This document shows, piece by piece, positions 3,597 to 5,447 of a DNA stretch of 5,447 nt. The translations under genes and the position numbers were made by a program. The stretch spans positions 1-5,447 of the forward strand of contig JALSNT010000035.1 in the NCBI GenBank assembly GCA_026986885.1, in the 5' to 3' direction. This DNA is from Desulfobulbaceae bacterium (GTDB lineage: Bacteria; Desulfobacterota; Desulfobulbia; Desulfobulbales; Desulfobulbaceae). Each line of letters begins with the position of its first letter. Position 1 is the first letter of the stretch. The notes beneath the pieces are model-generated. The model had not been told where the DNA came from. It worked only from the letters and a program-made list of their open reading frames with translations, and searched no databases.

Positions 3597-5435
3597 ATGC
3601 CAGATAATTCCAACCTCCGGAAAATACCTTTTTGCCTACAGCCCGCATTTTTTCTCCGCCCTTTTGCCGCCAAGGATTTTCTACCGCCGGGGCAACTCCT
3701 TTTTTTCATTTTTACCTGCCTGCCACTGCTGTCGATCCTCTCGGGTTACCCGGCAGACGCGGCCGAACCGGCACATTCCCTCAAGATCGCGCTGACACGG
3801 TTTCTTGAAAATCAACCAACCGCTGCCCTGAATTTCATAAGCGCGGGTTCAGATCCGGCCGTTACCGATGATGCCCTTATCAAACTGTACAGGCAGCATG
3901 GGATGCAGCCGTTATGGTTGACCGAAGACACAAACATGCCGACTGAAAGGGCCAAAGAGCTGATAGAGGTATTGCAGGACAGTTTTGAAGACGGACTCAA
4001 TCCCGATGATTACAAGGTCGCCGAAATACTGACCCTCCTGCCCCGGCGGGACATTACCTCCCGCGTCAGATTCGATGTGCTGCTGACCATGGACCTGGGC
4101 CGCTGGGTGACAGATATGCGTGAGGGATCGGCTGCCCCCTGCCTGCTTGATCCCCGGCTCTTTGCCGCTGCCCGGGACAGGGAAGTCGATCTTTTTGCCG
4201 TTGTGCAGGCGGGTCTGACTACGCATAACATAAAAAAATTTATGCGCAGTCAGGCGCCGTCGCATGCTGACTACGCAGGATTACGTAAGGCGCTGGCGAG
4301 ATATCGTTCGTTTTTTGATCAAGGCGGGTGGGACACAATCCCGGCCGGCAGGACAATCAAACCGGGCATGACCGATCCCCGCTTACCCCTGATCCGTCGA
4401 CGGCTGCTTGCAACCGGTATCCTGACAACCGGCAGGATGCACAATGAAAACGAAATGTACACCCGGGAAATGGTGGCGGCGGTCCGAAATTTCCAGCGCC
4501 GCTTTCAACTTGAACCCGATGGCGTCATCGGCAAAAAGACACTAACAGCCATGAACATTCCCGTTTCCCGGCTTATTCGTAAAATAATTCTTAACATGGA
4601 ACGTTGGCGGTGGCTGCCGCACCGGCTAAACGGCAAACGAATTTTTGTCAACATCGCCGGTTTCCAGCTATTCGGCGCAACCGACGAGCAGATACAATTA
4701 CGCATGCCGGTTATCGTCGGTAAGAAATACCATGAAACACCGGTCTTTACCGGGATGATGAAATACCTGGTCATCAATCCCTATTGGAATATTCCCGATT
4801 CAATAGCGGTAAAAGAAATTGTGCCGCACATGATCCGCAATCCGGACTATCTACGCAAACAGCATATTCGTATTTTCCGGGGCTGGTCGAAAAATTCACC
4901 GGAAATCAACCCGGCGGCCATAAACTGGCGGACCATCGGCAAGGGCATTAAACGTTACCGGCTGCGTCAGGATGCCGGACCGACCAATGCGTTAGGCAGG
5001 ATTAAATTTATCTTTCCCAACCCCTACCATGTCTACCTGCATGACACGCCTGCCCGGCAACTTTTTAAACGATCAAACAGAAGCTTCAGCCACGGCTGCA
5101 TCCGGGTCAGCAGGCCCGTCGCCCTTGCCGTTTATGTGCTGCAAGATATGAAAAAACATTTAGATGAAAAGCAGTTACAACAGCTTATTGATGCCGGCAA
5201 ACGAAAGGTCATTCTCCTGAGCAGACGGATTCCGGTTCATATCCTGTATCGGACGGTCCGGGCGGACAGGGATGGCAGCAAGGTCTTTTTTTTCCCGGAC
5301 ATTTATGGCCGGGACGCATTGCTGGCCCGGGCCCTGTTTGCCCGAAAACCGCTCTCACAATGCCGCTATCCGCAAGAGAAAAATGGCCCGGTAGATCAAG
5401 GACACAAAGAACTCAAGGGTACAACAAAAGTATAA
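3597..5435 (+). CDS. ldtD: L,D-transpeptidase, YcbB/LdtD type
   Basis: A periplasmic enzyme that forms 3-3 meso-diaminopimelate cross-links in peptidoglycan from tetrapeptide donors, bypassing penicillin-binding proteins (family knowledge). At 612 residues it matches the usual length of LdtD-type proteins, about 600. In order: an unusually long 33-residue N-terminal stretch, a hydrophobic segment (34-49) with ADA at 53-55 as likely signal peptidase site; the scaffold region (about 90-250) with LYRQHGMQPLWL and DGLNPDDY; a PG_binding_1 domain (about 258-321) with VRNFQRRFQLEPDGVIGKKT; the family motif NMERWRWLP (333-341); and the YkuD catalytic domain (about 346-545) with TPVF, NPYWNIP, His482 in HDTP and SHGC at 498-501. 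Cys501 is the expected nucleophile, and the YkuD motif residues are present, so it should be active. The C-terminal 60 residues are basic and not conserved as far as I can tell. It is transcribed away from the secreted-protein operon; no partner gene is visible before the window ends. The leader may attenuate expression. Confidence 0.95.
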   Translation: MPDNSNLRKIPFCLQPAFFLRPFAAKDFLPPGQLLFFIFTCLPLLSILSGYPADAAEPAHSLKIALTRFLENQPTAALNFISAGSDPAVTDDALIKLYRQHGMQPLWLTEDTNMPTERAKELIEVLQDSFEDGLNPDDYKVAEILTLLPRRDITSRVRFDVLLTMDLGRWVTDMREGSAAPCLLDPRLFAAARDREVDLFAVVQAGLTTHNIKKFMRSQAPSHADYAGLRKALARYRSFFDQGGWDTIPAGRTIKPGMTDPRLPLIRRRLLATGILTTGRMHNENEMYTREMVAAVRNFQRRFQLEPDGVIGKKTLTAMNIPVSRLIRKIILNMERWRWLPHRLNGKRIFVNIAGFQLFGATDEQIQLRMPVIVGKKYHETPVFTGMMKYLVINPYWNIPDSIAVKEIVPHMIRNPDYLRKQHIRIFRGWSKNSPEINPAAINWRTIGKGIKRYRLRQDAGPTNALGRIKFIFPNPYHVYLHDTPARQLFKRSNRSFSHGCIRVSRPVALAVYVLQDMKKHLDEKQLQQLIDAGKRKVILLSRRIPVHILYRTVRADRDGSKVFFFPDIYGRDALLARALFARKPLSQCRYPQEKNGPVDQGHKELKGTTKV

Positions 5436-5447
5436 AAAAACTCCCCT

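Noticed and set aside
3912..4265. A 117-codon minus-strand frame inside the transpeptidase gene
   Set aside because: It is antisense to the scaffold region of a complete, well-supported LdtD-type gene and has no independent features.

Overview
The window reads as Gram-negative bacterial chromosome. The base for this is a periplasmic L,D-transpeptidase of the YcbB/LdtD type, Sec-type signal peptides on all three confident genes, and strong GGAGG ribosome binding sites on the left pair. The mix of PKD-domain, InlB-type repeat and NGDFETGDF-type secreted proteins would fit a Desulfobacterota-like or other environmental proteobacterium. That placement is inference, and no rRNA or taxon-diagnostic gene is present.

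Left part (1-2565, minus strand): two genes for exported proteins lie in the same direction, 83 bases between them, and probably form one operon. The promoter-proximal gene (2059-2565) encodes a 168-residue secreted protein with an N-terminal NGDFETGDFSPW motif typical of jelly-roll, carbohydrate-binding-like extracellular proteins. Its C-terminus looks short for that fold. The second gene (83-1975) encodes a 630-residue modular surface or secreted protein: a signal peptide, an unrecognised N-terminal domain, two PKD domains, a cysteine-rich InlB-B-type repeat, a third PKD domain and a C-terminal beta-sandwich. A 12-bp hairpin without a U-tract sits between the two genes. A long nested palindrome follows the second stop codon.

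Centre (2566-3596): about 1 kb of mostly AT-rich DNA with no confident gene. It holds a GC-richer island with a 37-codon minus-strand ORF, a tandem 9-bp repeat, a perfect TATAAT followed by a 20-codon TTG-start ORF with a strong ribosome binding site, several hairpins sharing an ATTTCCG motif, and a doubtful 94-codon ORF with a C39-peptidase-like TCGQA motif. It may be a decayed accessory patch.

Right part (3597-5435, plus strand): a complete LdtD-like L,D-transpeptidase, transcribed divergently from the left operon. Its leader contains two GACTCCGG copies 40 bases apart. They can form a pairing that competes with a terminator-like hairpin just upstream of the ribosome binding site, which makes a candidate attenuator.

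The left genes probably act outside the cell (binding or adhesion) and the right gene in periplasmic peptidoglycan cross-linking. Nothing in the sequence shows that they form one pathway. I see no tRNA, rRNA, CRISPR array or intact insertion sequence.
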